A stretch of DNA of 64,000 bases from Mytilisepta virgata (GCA_028015205.1 CM051511.1:7874001-7938000); one strand, 5' to 3'. Positions 10,423 through 23,021 are shown, counted from the stretch's first letter. Numbers and translations: made by a program. Notes: generated from the sequence alone by a model not told the origin.

Positions 10423-10484
10423 CATGTTTCTAAAAATGACACTTCGTTTTTAAAGATATAATTGTCAAATTTTGCACCATGACA
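10423..10484 (+). repeat. Partial arm copy outside the right end
   Basis: About 62 bp repeat the inner end of the left arm (9430-9492) in direct orientation, with one or two changes. Mirrors the 93-bp partial copy at 9496-9588 on the other side of the core. Confidence 0.7.
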
Positions 10485-11399
10485 TACAGTTGGTAAGCAA
10501 CAATATGGCAACAATAAAATAATATTCAAAAATGAATTCAAAAATGAAAATAAGAGTTCGCGTCACAAGGCACTTTGTCTATTTTGGCTCTTTATGGTCC
10601 CTCCCGGTCCCCTTTTAGAAATTTGGAATTCGAAACCTTTTGCGCATCTTTAGTTAGCAAGCAACAATATGACATAGTTATTTTAGTAAGTATGTTTTTT
10701 TTCTGTTTCGGCCCTTTTTGGTCCCTCGAACTCCCTTTTAAAAAAATTGGAATTCCAAAACCTTATTGCGCATCTACAGGTGGTAAGCAACAATATGGCA
10801 ACAATAAAAATGATTTAAATTCAAAAATGAAATAAGAGTTCGCGTCACTAGGCTCTTTGTCTATTTTGGCCTTTTTGGTCCCTCCCAGGCCCCCTTTTAT
10901 AAATTTGGAATTCCAAAACCTTTTGAGCATCTGCCGTTAGCAAGCAACAATATGACATAGTTATTTTAGTAATTATGTTTTTTTTTCTGTTTCGGCTCTT
11001 TTTGGTCCCTCCCACCCCCCCCCCCCCCCCCTTTCAAAAAAATTGGAATTCCAAAACCTTATTGCGCATCTACAGGTGGTATGCAACAATATGGCAACAA
11101 TAAAAATTGTTTAAATTCAAAAATGAAAGACGAGTTCACGTCACAAGGTTCTTTGTATAATTTGCCCATTTTTAGTCCCTCCCAGGCCCTCTTTTAAAAA
11201 TTTGGAATTCCAAAACCTTATTGCGCTTCTACATTTAGTAAGCAACAATATGGCACAAAAAAAAAATTGGTAAAAATTCAAAAGTGAAGGAGGAGTTTGC
11301 GTCACAAGAAAGACGGATGGACAGACGGACAGAAGGACGGACGGACGACCGCGACGACAATTTACCCGAACTTTCATTCGAAAGTGCGGGTATAATTAA

Positions 11400-13960
11400 T
11401 AAAACAGGTTTCACAGACTTATCGGTAACCGTCACGTCGTTTAAAAATCATGATGGCGCCGCCTATGTAAATGTTTATTGCAATGTACAACATTGTCATG
11501 ATTGTTGTTGTACACAACTATTGTGGTCATATTACATGGTTTCCTTGTAAAGATAAAAAAATTTCGTGTCGTAAAAGATAATTTTTCTTGTCTCATGTGC
11601 TAAAAGTGGATATATCGGGTAATATATCGATTGACGGTATATATTAGGAAGTCATATTCTAATATCATCATTTTCATATATTTACATTTTATTTTGTACA
11701 CACAGTTAATGTATAATATTCAGACTCTAAAACGAAATATCTGTATATTATATGACATGTGTTAGCTATCAAATCTTCAATTCACAATTCAAAATATACT
11801 TCCTCGTAGTCTTACAAAATAAAAGCGCTTAGCTGATTAAGATATACATCGCAAGATTAGAAGATCCGTTTAATATTCAACTAAGATACTGTTTTGGCGA
11901 TTACCAATTTTCATGCATTTTGAAAAAGTACTGCGGATAACGAAATAAGTGTTTTCATCATTACCTGTTTCTTACCCAAACAAAGTTTACATTCCGATAC
12001 AATTACCAATACAGTTTTGAATAGAATATCAACTTACATGTCCTTCAATTATTTATAGTTTACTGTTAAATAGCAGTCTTGTAAGTCAAAGTCAAGGTTC
12101 AGTAATTTTATATTTAGAAAAATTATAAACAAGTTAAAAAGTCGTTACGGTAGGTCAAATTTCACATATTTGTAGATTTATCAATACATAATAATACATG
12201 GTAAAATCCGTTTCGCATGCCGTATCATCTGGAGTTACCAATATAAGTCCACTGGCTTTCTTATACCTATGGAACCGAGGAGTTTCGCAACATAAACGTA
12301 GAGAATTCCACACAGGGTAAGAATGATACGGAAGAAACAGAAAGTACAAGACCAGCAATTTGTGATTTTAAAGAACAAATAAACAGAGCAAAAAATCACA
12401 TATACACTGCCAGATGTATTGAAAATGTAAGCTAATATTCCTATAAACATAATAAACCATGAAACTATTGATATACAGTTGATTTTCTTTGTCTCAAAAT
12501 TTTCTTCTTAACATATCTAATATCCTAAACTTAATTGTCGGCTCTTAGATAATACTTTGCAAAATGCATACTCCTTGCATGTTTATCTGAACATTTTTAT
12601 TATCCCAAATTATTTTTTACCTAACGTTATACATGTATAACAATTGCTTAGGATTATATTGTTCGTATATTTATTCCCTTTTCAGTCATCTTTTATTCCA
12701 TGGGAAAAACACTCTTTAGTTATTGTTGCTTGTTTGAAAATTGCAAGCAAATCGTAAAGGTAGGGACACATATATTTTTATTTGGTCTTATGATTCCTTT
12801 GTTTGAGGAAGACTCGGAAATATAAATTAATGTAGATCTGCCTTCTCATTAATATTTGTTCTGAAAATTGTTTTAATTATGGAGAAAAAAACAGACATAA
12901 TGACTTACTTTTCATTACATTAGATACAAATTTTTTCAAAGTTTTTCAGGACTGTACTCTCTGTATATTTTGGGAAGAGAACAAAATACAGTAGATTTGA
13001 TTGGGAACAAACATTCGAGGGACTCTGCATGATTTTGAAAGATTTCTCAAGAGGAAACATCCCCTTTAAAGATTGTAAAATGTGGGAAGCATAATCACTG
13101 TATAGATGATGAAATACCATTGCAATTTTGCATTTTATTTGGTTAATGTTAATAATCTACACATTATTGTTGTGTACATTTTTGTACCTTTGACTGCAAC
13201 TTAATATGCTTATACTAATAAATTAACATCTTACAATTGACAAATATAACATAGTAGAGCACAAAACACGAACATTTAAACAAAATAGTCTGACTTTGTA
13301 CAGAAACTGAGCATGCTTAGTTAAATGTTTAGATGCCAACTTGTAAGCCTAGAATGTGTACGTCATAGTACAGGATCTTAGTTTTAACATTTTTACAGGA
13401 ATTCAAAAAATAAACCAGGAAAATGAAAATTTGAATAATTAATTTGACTATTGTTCGCTTGGAAAAAAGGAATGACAATGTTTTATATTTTACATCCAAT
13501 GACATTCGACAGACAAATATTGAAATAATTTACAATACAAAGATTAGAATTTGTAAGTCCCTTGGGTGTTTTCTTCGCGCAATCTACTTAAAACATTTTA
13601 TATATATATACATCATCGGTTTGGCACTCCCTAGCATTTATAATTATCAGTCACTAAATATTTTCTGTAGTTCCAATATTAGATGTAAACGGGTACATAT
13701 TTATTTAATTAATTTACAAAAGATGTATCTTAAACATAATGATACACATTTAAGGATTAACAATCGTGCTTTATAACAAAGTCTTTTCAATTCCAATTGT
13801 CCTGTTTGTAAAAATTTTATATAACACATATTTGTCAAGTGTCAATTCCAGCATTATTTGTTTTTCTCAAAAGGAAGATTGCAAAAAAAAAAAAAATGAG
13901 ATTTACCTTTAACGGAAAAGATTAGATATTGTACAGAATGTTTGTTATCTTGGAATTTTA
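11400..13960. other. Unassigned AT-rich sequence
   Basis: No gene or clear repeat recognised. Short ORFs on the minus strand near 12155-12450 are hydrophobic and AT-driven. One ends at a possible donor (TATTG|GTAACT), but no partner exon was found. Confidence 0.35.
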
Positions 13961-13964
13961 CTAA

Positions 13965-14482
13965 GGGACGACATCAAAAGTTCGATGTAGGATAAAAAGC
14001 TTAATTCCAATAGTTTGAGGTGGGGGGCTAAAAATCGCTGCAGGTTTTGTTATCCGACATCGATTTATAGATTGTAAAATTCGGATTCAAGTTCGGCCCT
14101 AACATATGTTTGGACTTTTAAAGCAACAAAATAGCCATCAAATCGTACCGGAATACAAACTTTTTGGCAGAGAGTATTGGGGCGAAATCAATCATAGTAT
14201 CTACGTCGTTCAAACGCTTTATCGATCGTGAATTTTGAATGATATGTATACAATTATAATTTAACAGTGCCTTTTTTAATGCATACTGAAATACACGTCA
14301 CTTTTTTCCAATATTTTTTTAAAAGTGATGTCCAAGTCAATGTACAGAACAAACATATATTGTTGAGGAAAAACAGGACCCATGATACAAAAAGTATACT
14401 CTCAAAGCATATGCCCATATTGGTCAATCAATTTTTCCCAAATTAAGTTTTTTATCCTACATTGAACTTTTGATGTCGTCCC
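13965..14482. mobile_element. Harbinger-like MITE with about 40-bp TIRs
   Basis: Left end GGGACGACATCAAAAGTTCG (13965 on) and right end complement (ending 14482) pair over about 40 bp with few differences. Flanks share TAA, the 3-bp TWA-type target duplication typical of PIF/Harbinger transposons. No transposase in the 518 bp. Confidence 0.7.
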
Positions 14483-14489
14483 TAATGAA

Positions 14490-15010
14490 GTGAGGCTCTT
14501 TCGTTAGAGTCAAACAAGGATTAGAAAATAAAGGTATACAAGCTATATATGAAAAACTTAAGAAATGCAGACTACTACATAATTTATCTGTAAAATGCCA
14601 ATAAGATATTTTCGACAAAGCTGTCAATCCAATATTACTGTACCGGTGCGGGGATATGACAAACCATAAGCTGCCTATAGAAATTGTCAGGTGGATGGGT
14701 TATTGATATAGAAAACACAAAATAGAACGACCAACTATTTTGAAGAATAAAAAGAAATCGGCCAGTGTATTATATAGACTATGGAGATTTATAAAAATTG
14801 TAAATAAGAGGTTACCTCTCCCAGGTTAACCGTCCGTTCCCTATCTTTCATGTGTATGTACAATTTATTTTTTTTTATTTTTATTTTTTTTTTTTTTGTT
14901 TTTTTTTTTTTTTTGTTTTTTTTTGTTTTTTTTTTTTTTGTTATTTGTCAATCTCTGTACCATTGTAATCTTTGGTTATGAGAACAAAAATATATATACA
15001 AAACTAGGTC
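14490..15010 (+). pseudogene. LINE 3' end relic with T-rich tract
   Basis: Broken reading frames give words such as KAVNPILLYRCGD and LYRLWRFI, resembling the region downstream of RT in non-LTR elements. A T-rich stretch (14865-14942) and a terminal segment near 14945-15000 follow. Decayed by stops. Confidence 0.45.
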
Positions 15011-15734
15011 TTACAGTGGCCGTTATAAGTCGTGAAACCCTCGGCGCCGATTCAGTAATAAATTAACTAGTGAACCATTCTAAGTAACCAGTGAGACAAA
15101 AACTGTGTATCTATAAGTCTAACATTTCTGAGGTGTTAATTTTCTGTTCAAAATTTGACAAAAATTTCTAGGAATTTCTAAGGCTCTTCTTTTTGATTCA
15201 GAGGTAACCCTTAGCTGAGTTTGGATTCCTGTTTGTGTTAATTGTTTTGGTTTTTGATGGTTGTGCTTATTAATTCACCGTTATATCTTTAACCATTTTT
15301 TCCAACATTTTGATCTCGAGCTTATCAGTCAACGAAATGGCCACACAGTGCATCGATTTGTTTCGGTATTTTGTGATCCAGTTTATTATTACCGACGTAT
15401 ACATATTTTCTCATTCGAGGATCTTTTCAAATAAAGGGTTAAGCGGCAGATTAATAAGGATCTCCAAATCAAATACATTAAAGCCAAGTCCTAGATGTCC
15501 TATAGGATATCTGATTACATTATAGTTGTTCATAAACAGACAAATACAATATTTGAATAAGTATTATATCACGACATGTCAGTATAATAACGATGGTAAA
15601 AAATAAATAAATCATAAAATCGCATTATCGTTTGTTATAAAAAAAAATGTGTTCATTATCGATGATTAAATAATTATTGTACGGTCATGAGTATGGTCAT
15701 GATCGTGTGATTCCATTTTTTTTTTTTTTCTTTT

Positions 15735-17225
15735 TTAGAGCAATTTACACCAATCATTAGTTGAATGGTCCTTGGGTGGTCCCCTTTAAAATTTGTGTTC
15801 GGTTTTCTCGGCCGCCATCCAATATGGCTGCCATGGTCGGACATAGTTTAACATTGGACCCTATGGGAATTTTAACATTTTCGTTATCTTCTCTGAGACC
15901 ACTGGGCCAATTTGAACCAAATTTTGGTGGAATGGTCATTGGGTGGCCTCTTTTTAAAAATATTTTCGGTTCCCCGAAAGCCACCCAACATGGCTGTCAT
16001 TGCCGGACTTGGTTTAACATTGAGCCTATGGGAATTTTACTTTTTCATTAACTCCTCGGAAACCACTGAACCAATTTAAACCAAACTTTAGTGGAATAGT
16101 CCTTGTATGGTCCCCTTTAAAATTGATGTTCGGTTTTCCGGGGTGCCATCCAATATGGCTGCCATAGTCGGACATGATTGAATGGTCCTTTGGTTTCCCC
16201 TGTCCAAAAATACATCCGGTATCCCCGACTTCCAACCGACATAGCTGCTGTTACTAAAAATAGAAAAAGGGGGGATGAACTACAAGGCCAATTGGAACCA
16301 AACTTGGCACATGTGACAGTAATGGTCCTTGGGAGGTTCTATTTCAGAAGTATGTCCGATTACCCGGACTGTTTACCAAGATGGCCGCCACAGCCAAAAT
16401 TAGTTAAACATAGGGCCCTATGGGAAAATTCATTGAAAAATCTTCTTGTCTGAAACCAGACTTTGCAGCAATGGTATTTATGTGGTCCTCTTCAAGAATT
16501 GTGTCCAATTTCGTGGACTGTGAACCAAGATGGCCGACACAGCCGAACTTTGTTTAACATAGGACACTATGGGAAATTTACTCAAAAATCTTCTAATCTG
16601 AAATCATTAAGCCGATTACAACTAGACTTAGTTTAACATAGGGCCCTATGGGAAAATTCATTGAAAAATCTTCTTGGCTGAAACTACTTGACTAATTGGA
16701 AACAGACTTGGCAGCAATGGTCCTTAGATGGTCCTCTACAGAGGTCTGTCCAAGATGGCCAACACAGCAGAACGTGGTTTAACACAGGACCCTATGGGAA
16801 ATTCAATAAAAAATTTCTCGTCTGAAACCACTAAGCCAATTTGAATTAGACCTGGTAGCAATGGTCCTTAGATGCTCCTCTTTCAGAATTGGATCCGATC
16901 ACCCGGATTGTCAACCAAGATGGCCGCCACAGCCAAATTTAGTTTAATATAGGACCAATTGGGAAAATTGATTTAAAAATCTTCTTGTCTGAAACCACTT
17001 AGCCAGTTGGAACAAGACTTAGCAGTAATAGTCTTTAGATGGTTCTCTTTTAGAAATGTGTCCATTGAATGGACTGTCAACCAAGATCGCTGCCACAGCC
17101 GAACTTAGTTTAAGATAGAACCGTATAGACAAACCAGTCAAATTGAGTGCAACACTTAAATTTTTAGTCCTGCTCAAGGTGAAAAGTTAAATCAAGGTGA
17201 GCGATACAGGCTCTTTAGAGCCTCT
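15735..17225 (+). repeat. Tandem 'GGCCGCCAT' repeat element, copy 1
   Basis: Six or more diverged units of about 150-200 bp, each with AAGATGGCCGCCACAGCC, then CATAGGGCCCTATGGGAAA, then ATGGTCCTTAGATGG-like words. The right end (17125-17225) includes AGGCTCTTTAGAGCCT. An inverted counterpart is at 43975-45475. Confidence 0.7.
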
Positions 17226-17229
17226 AGTT

Positions 17230-17720
17230 ATTCTTTGCGAGTGTTGTGTTGTCTTTATGATCTAGCAATGTAACAGTCGTGACAATCGAAAGGCTGACTC
17301 TGATTTTAAAGATCTCCTCTTTTGAAAGCCTAATACAGTATGCATTGGATTTACTGAGTTGGGGAAAGAGTCAGAATTCTGACATTGAAGGTTAATGACC
17401 TATTATTCGTGTTTTTGTCATAGTTTCTGGCATATTCATCAACACAATCTCGTTAAAACTAGGAAAGCAATAACAATATTAACAGGAATTATTTTACACC
17501 CGTTGATGATCACAATTTAAAGTCAATAAGGGTACAGTTATGTTTTATCAACATTATATGTGTAGATTAAGTGATACCCAAGGGAACCGTTCCAAGTAAT
17601 TAATAATCTATTTCATAATGCATCATAAACGTCTGTTTAGAATTAGCTAGGCTGCTAGGCCATTGAAAAAATTGATACATACCAGTGTTTTTCATATATT
17701 TTTACTGAGAGAATCTAATT
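17230..17720. other. Unassigned sequence
   Basis: No gene or repeat recognised. Confidence 0.35.
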
Positions 17721-17723
17721 ATA

Positions 17724-17933
17724 TACTGTAAAATCGGAAATTATTGCGATGTTTTTATTATTGCGATAAATGCGACAGGGTTGTAATCGCAATAATTTAA
17801 ATTCGCATTTTGGATTTTTTTATTTGAATGAAGCGTGATTTTTCTCAGTATCGCAAAAATTTAAACCGCATTTTCGTCTAAAATGACAAAATCGCAATAA
17901 AAAATGCACGCAATAATTTCTGAATTTACAGTA
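17724..17933. mobile_element. TACTGTAAA...TTTACAGTA MITE, copy 1
   Basis: 210 bp with inverted ends of about 25 bp (TACTGTAAAATCGGAAATTA and its near-complement at 17909-17933). If the outer TA is the target duplication, as in Tc1/mariner elements, the element is CTGTAAA to TTTACAG. GCGAT/ATCGC words recur inside. A second, interrupted copy is at 31977-33237. Confidence 0.65.
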
Positions 17934-17934
17934 C

Positions 17935-18041
17935 TTCATTTCTAGATCCATTTAGTTTTCTCTTCAAAATAACTATCGTTTCAAGTAATGTCTACTAATT
18001 ATTAAGAATTTAATAAATATCAACATGTTGATATAGAAGAC

Positions 18042-18075
<34 letters not shown>

Positions 18076-20280
18076 TTATTTTTTTTAGCGTCAGCTATCA
18101 TTTTGTTTGGCCAGAAAGGGCAATCTGGAGATAATTTTAAAAATTGAAGGTTATTATTCAAATGGTTACAGTAGTAAACCAGAAAAATTTGGTCAAAAAG
18201 TAATTTTAATCATGCAATTTTCAAATTAATAAATTTATTCCAGAAAATGTAATGCTTTCTGAACGGGTCATACGGCCCCAGCCAATTCTAAAGTAAAGTT
18301 TTTAAAGTAATCTCTGAGGAATATACTTGTATGAATCGTGTGCTTGCGTATTAATTGCGTGTAGTTGGAAACGTAAAATGAATTTCAACAAAGACATGGC
18401 GAATAAACCAAAACAATATAGTATTTTACGGCCAGAAATCACCTTTAAATTGTAGCCAACAAAAGAATAAATCAATAATAAAATTTAACAAGATTTATTA
18501 TACACAAGTTTACAAGAAATATTATACAAATTGAAATGTCAACTTAACTGTTTAAATATATGTCCGATCCTTTTGACTTTTCTTTATCCGGAATTATTCT
18601 CTTCACTGTTGCGGGAATCCAAACAGAATATTATGTCTAATAAGTCACAATCTAGTATGATGCAGTTAACGTAAATAAAAGTGTCAATCCAACATCTGAG
18701 AACACAAGAATGTTAATGTCTAATCTGAAAGTCTAACTTTAGTGTCTGTATATATATACTTGTCACGGAAATCTCTAGAACACTGTGGAATGGAAACTTC
18801 TAGAATACAGTAGAGGTTTGAATTACACATCGTATATTATGATTATTCCAGAATTATTATGTAAGTCAAATAGAAAGTTCTAATCATTCCATCAGTATCT
18901 ATGATTGTTGCAGTGATTTCTAAACTGCACAGTTATACCATTATTTGGTAAACAACTATAAGTATTATGTAAGCATATTATACATGTTATAAGGCACATA
19001 AAACAAATTAGGCCAAGTTAATAAATATAATAATTAAAATATCACAACAAGTACAAATGATAAAGTCTTTATCACGCACGTAAGAAAATCGTATATGACA
19101 TTAAATGGTCCAGATTGCTCCGTTAATGACACTTCATATTGCAAGTGAGTAACATACGGTTAGGTTCAAGCCAATGAGGTGTCAGGTCCAGTGACACGTG
19201 AATTCGTGTTCAAGATATCCCGTCTTTGCTTTTAGATGCATGCAAGATGAATTAAATCCTTCCGGTAAGAACTATAAACAGATATATATAAAGAATATTA
19301 TCTATAAAGCGAAAATGCCCCCGCCCCCCCCCCCCCCCCCCAAAAAAAAAAATAAATAAATTATGGTGGTCTGCTGAAAAATCTGTATCAATACTCAACA
19401 CATATATGATACTCTTGAAATTTTCAGCATGCTAACAACATCAGTCTCAGTTTTTCTTCTGTATTATTATTAGGTATATTTTATAACCTTTTCTATACAG
19501 CCGAAGAAATGTGTCCGAGTTAACTTTTTGTTGAAAAGTACATTTGACAAATTTTCCTTCAGACATAGCTGACCTTACCCGGATTCCGGCCTAACTGTTT
19601 AGACCCGTTTGGATCAAATGCTCACAATGTTTTTACAAAGTTTAGATCACCATCATACCTGATGAAGATTTACCAGATGTAAATAGCCTATTTATTGTTC
19701 ATTGTTATAACTATCTTGTACGTTTTGTATGTAGTGAATGACTATTGCAAAGGGGTTTCGAAAGTTTCTTAGGTGCTTAAGAAATTGTATACCTGGTGAT
19801 TTTTGACGGTATATGTGGACTGATATTTTCGGGTGTCCAATGGCTTAAAGAAGTCGACAGTTTGTTCAGTATTGTTTTTAATGGAAAATGCCATACTTTA
19901 TTTGGCGAATTAATATATTTTGATAAATAACTAATATATGACGCATTGTACAAATGAATTGTTTAGTCAACAAATTGACATTTTAAATTAAGCAGTTATG
20001 TTTTTTTTATGTAAATTGTTTTTAACACAAGTGTTTGTTTTTCTAATTTCACAGTATAAAATACACGGACATAAACATTTCGCTGGAAAAAGATTCATAT
20101 CTGCAAATGTGAACCATTCTTCAATGTTAGAATTTCATTCAATTTAATAAGATATTCAGACTCTGGAACAGAGATTTTATTTGTACTTTTATCATACAAC
20201 TTCATTCACAGGTAGAGAAATAGCGAGGTTCGGACTGAATCCACACCTAGAGCATCAGCAATTGTCACCGCAATTAAACA
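17935..20280. other. Upstream region of the first receptor gene; no gene seen
   Basis: AT-rich, with a poly-T tract (18043-18080) and a poly-C/poly-A tract (19323-19352). A polypyrimidine stretch ending CATTCACAG|GTAGAG near 20213 could be a splice site of a 5' UTR intron of the receptor, but this is untested. Confidence 0.3.
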
Positions 20281-20282
20281 AA

Positions 20283-21548
20283 ATGGATGCGGTTACTATA
20301 ACGTGGTTTTTCAACTATTCAGCTGCTTCAGTTTTGAATACGACCTCAATGGAAAATATTTTTGACAGAAATATTATGACTCGAGAAATAATTGACCATT
20401 TGGTTAACGACACCAAAGGATATGAAAACATTACTGTTAACAAGCCTAACAATACTGAGATAACAAACATGAGCAGTTCGAATGCAACAGGCGGAAATCT
20501 GTCGAATACTGTTACTTGTAATACTGACCAAGGATTTGACCTCTATACGCATTTGTTTCCAATGAATAGCTGGATAGTTTACATCGGAACCATTTTAGCC
20601 GTTGTTGTAGTAATTTTAAACTCCCTCCTCATCTCTGTCCTTGTAAGAAAAGAACATGTAACGGTGATAAACATCTTCTTGTCGGTTTTGGGTTTTTCTG
20701 ACGCATGTTCAGCGATGTTTGTGTTTATGCCGCTATTTATAGGTTATCGTTTAGAAACTATTCCCATCTATAAATACGGGATCGAGGTTATGCCTGGAGC
20801 TGCAAGCGTACCGCTCCATTATCCTTACTGTATTGGTTTCCACATCGTAGGAATTGTACTGAGTGATTTGTTTCATGATATTTCCTTAATTTTGACAGTT
20901 TTAATAAGTTTGATTAAATCTTTCGTGATGCTATTTCCACTGCAAAGCAGGATCTACCTCACGACAAAAGCTGCGAAAATTAGTTGCATCATTACAATTT
21001 TATTTTGCGTTGCATTGTATGCTCCTTTTCCAGTTACAAAATCATTTATGTGGACAAGGCCTTATTTTTGCTGTGTTGCAGATGATCATATATACGTTAT
21101 ATATCAGGAAGTATATGAGTGGATTAAAACAGTCATATTCACGATCTCTTATATACTCCTGATTCTTTCGGCCATATACATTTGCCTTAAATTAACTGTG
21201 ATGAGAGGGATGAAATCGCAGAAAGCTTCCAACACAAAATTGCAAGAAAGAAATCGTCGGTCAGCTATTATTGTAGTGTCCATAGTAATTGTTTATATGT
21301 TGTCAGAAATTATAAATACAATATGCGTATTTTCAGCATCATTTCGTAACAATTACGATTGGTGTTATACTGTGTTCTGGCAGTACCAAGAGCTGATCAA
21401 GATTTTGGGCTATGGCTCAAACTTCATCATCTACTGGATTATTAGTCGTGATCTACGAGCACAGGTTTACCGTTATGTCAGAGTGTGCTTCCGTTTGAAC
21501 AAAGACGAAACAAACAGTACTGTAGTTAAATCATCCGAAGTTTCTTAA
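20283..21548 (+). CDS. Intronless seven-transmembrane receptor (peptide-GPCR-like), paralog 1
   Basis: 421 residues from ATG in context ACAAAATGG; the frame is open about 100 bases further upstream but without an ATG. The extracellular N-terminus of about 95 residues has about eight N-glycosylation sequons (e.g. N11, N19, N42, N49, N56, N62, N67, N72). Seven membrane segments lie at about 97-122, 128-154, 183-218, 233-252, 282-304, 327-351 and 370-388. Class-A signs are N113 in TM1, D140 in TM2, and C183 at the top of TM3 with C263/C264 in loop 2. The DRY motif is replaced by PLQSR (219-223) and NPxxY by SNFIIYW. Loop 3 has KLQERNRRSAIIV. The layout resembles invertebrate FMRFamide/myosuppressin-type and Srw receptors; the ligand is unknown. 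A paralog lies 14 kb downstream on the same strand. AATAAA at 21902 may serve as polyadenylation signal. Confidence 0.85.
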   Translation: MDAVTITWFFNYSAASVLNTTSMENIFDRNIMTREIIDHLVNDTKGYENITVNKPNNTEITNMSSSNATGGNLSNTVTCNTDQGFDLYTHLFPMNSWIVYIGTILAVVVVILNSLLISVLVRKEHVTVINIFLSVLGFSDACSAMFVFMPLFIGYRLETIPIYKYGIEVMPGAASVPLHYPYCIGFHIVGIVLSDLFHDISLILTVLISLIKSFVMLFPLQSRIYLTTKAAKISCIITILFCVALYAPFPVTKSFMWTRPYFCCVADDHIYVIYQEVYEWIKTVIFTISYILLILSAIYICLKLTVMRGMKSQKASNTKLQERNRRSAIIVVSIVIVYMLSEIINTICVFSASFRNNYDWCYTVFWQYQELIKILGYGSNFIIYWIISRDLRAQVYRYVRVCFRLNKDETNSTVVKSSEVS

Positions 21549-22635
21549 GAAAAAAATTGTATTATGACAATTCTAAAATTATTCGCTTGATGAGTGTATG
21601 AGAGTGCATTTTAAAGGACGCTGTATTCATTTCTCCTAAGTTGAGATTATTTCTAAGCAAATATATAGACATCATTTTAAATTTATGGATGTCTGACGAA
21701 AAATGGAAAGATAGTCAAAGAGGTGTGTTTATAATTCAACACAAATAAGAAACATCAGTTATATCCCTTAACTTATCTCAAAAGGGGAGATAATTTTAAT
21801 TGTCTCCCTTTGGTTATAAAGGTTAAAGGAGGTTATTCTATCGTCTCCCATTGGTAACGTGGTTGGGTAAAATAACTGACTAATATCTGTCAATATCTGT
21901 CAATAAACATTTAGTCATGAATGCATGTTTTTCCTGTTGAAATCAGCCACAATAATCTTCGATATTACGATACAATATTTTATCTTTTAGAAAAATTGAT
22001 AAGTATAGAATTTGCCTCATTCTCCAGAAAGACTCAATTGTTATTTTAGGCATAAAATTATCACCTCATGTATGTGAAATATAGATAATAAGATAAACTT
22101 CAAAATAGAAACAAATAATCCCAAAAATATGCAGTAAAATTTGTTTTTGCTGATTTTTTACATTTATTTGCAGTAATCAAAAGCTTTGTGGTCGTCAATT
22201 ATTTTAATTATTTTGTCTCTTAATTTTTTGATGGCTCTTTAATTCACAGTATACTATAAGCTTACAGCCTGTAGTTTTAGCATATTGAAATATATTGTGA
22301 TATGTTAATTGTGCTGATGTATATAACATGTATGATACCAGTATAATATAAGTTTTTTGAATTAAAAAAAATATGATCTGATTTCATTTTATGTTATTTT
22401 TTTATTTCCAGGTTTATTTTATTTCTTGGGTTAAGTATTGCTTTATAGAACTAAACACTTTTATGAGGTTTTATTTCTGACTTTAGTTTAATAGTATCCG
22501 ACCAGAGACAATCAGAGCTTTAGCTAGTTTAAATTTTGTAATGTTAAAATGAACGCAATCTGACGCTGCTGTCTACATTATGTACCGTCCATCCTATCTT
22601 TGCAGTTCTAGTAAGAGTATCCTTGTTGGTAATCA
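21549..22635. other. 3' flank of receptor 1; no gene seen
   Basis: AT-rich; a possible polyadenylation signal at 21902-21907. A small inverted pair TATCTCCC/GGGAGATAA-like words around 21775-21855. Nothing else supported. Confidence 0.35.
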
Positions 22636-22639
22636 TACT

Positions 22640-22885
22640 TTATTGGCTTTCATAGGATGTTTTAACACTAGAGTGTCAGGGTACTTAAGGTAGGGGATAA
22701 CCATAAAACCGGTTTAACTCAGCCACTTTTCAATGACTGTACCAAGTCAGTCTATCTTGACCTACTGATGTGTAAATGTTTTTGAGCTCTTTTGTGTTGT
22801 TTCTTGTCCGGGTTTATTCTGTTGTGTGGCATTGGTTGATTGGTATATCATGGTTTACCTTTCCTGTTATACATTTTGTTGTTTT
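22640..22885 (-). repeat. Dispersed 'GGATAACAGGAAAGGTC' family, inverted copy
   Basis: Reads on the minus strand as the same family found at 41275-41460 and 41490-41715: complement of ACAACAAAATG...GATAACAGG near 22850-22880 and of CCTGACACTCTAGTGT near 22665-22682. Confidence 0.5.
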
Positions 22886-23021
22886 GATGAATTCTGAACT
22901 ATTTACATGTATAATTTATAATAGAAACTGTTCCTATTTCGTTTCCTTTACCAACCGTTGTTTTATAAAATTCTGACCTCTTCGTTCATTTCGATTGAAA
23001 ATTGTAATAAGTATCAAATAC

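Larger units (their letters stand above)
7796..10484. mobile_element. Nested foldback element carrying a coiled-coil ORF
   Basis: Inserted into a 1.4 kb repeat, with TACA on both sides as a possible duplication. It has two 309-bp inverted arms (9185-9493 and 10091-10399) that I aligned by eye with only four differences. The arms continue outward into 28-bp inverted ends containing GTACGTGATACGCACTTG (7971-8000 and 10394-10421). The left arm is split by a 1.18 kb TIR element. The core (9494-10090) carries one intact 156-codon ORF. Extra partial arm copies lie at 9496-9588 and 10423-10484. No transposase is recognised, so it would have to move by enzymes supplied elsewhere, or it is a captured gene. 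Confidence 0.7.
7323..11400 (-). repeat. 1.4 kb GTCC-rich repeat, copy B, interrupted
   Basis: The end motif (CTGTCGGAACGACAGC) lies at about 7330 and the GGACGGACGGACG start motif at about 11336-11350, so it is inverted relative to copy A. The repeat breaks at about 7795 (after ATCTACA) and resumes at about 10485 (ACAGTTGGTAAGCAAC), as expected for an insertion. The right part holds tandem units of about 282-296 bp starting near 10561, 10843 and 11139, with a partial unit at 11297. Confidence 0.6.

Noticed and set aside
12155..12450. Hydrophobic minus-strand ORFs resembling membrane helices, one ending at TATTG|GTAACT
   Set aside because: No partner exon, no recognisable family, and AT-rich DNA commonly yields hydrophobic frames.
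15757..16453. ORFs of 69-96 codons in the tandem GGCCGCCAT element
   Set aside because: Repetitive and in several frames and strands; they follow the repeat unit, not a protein family.
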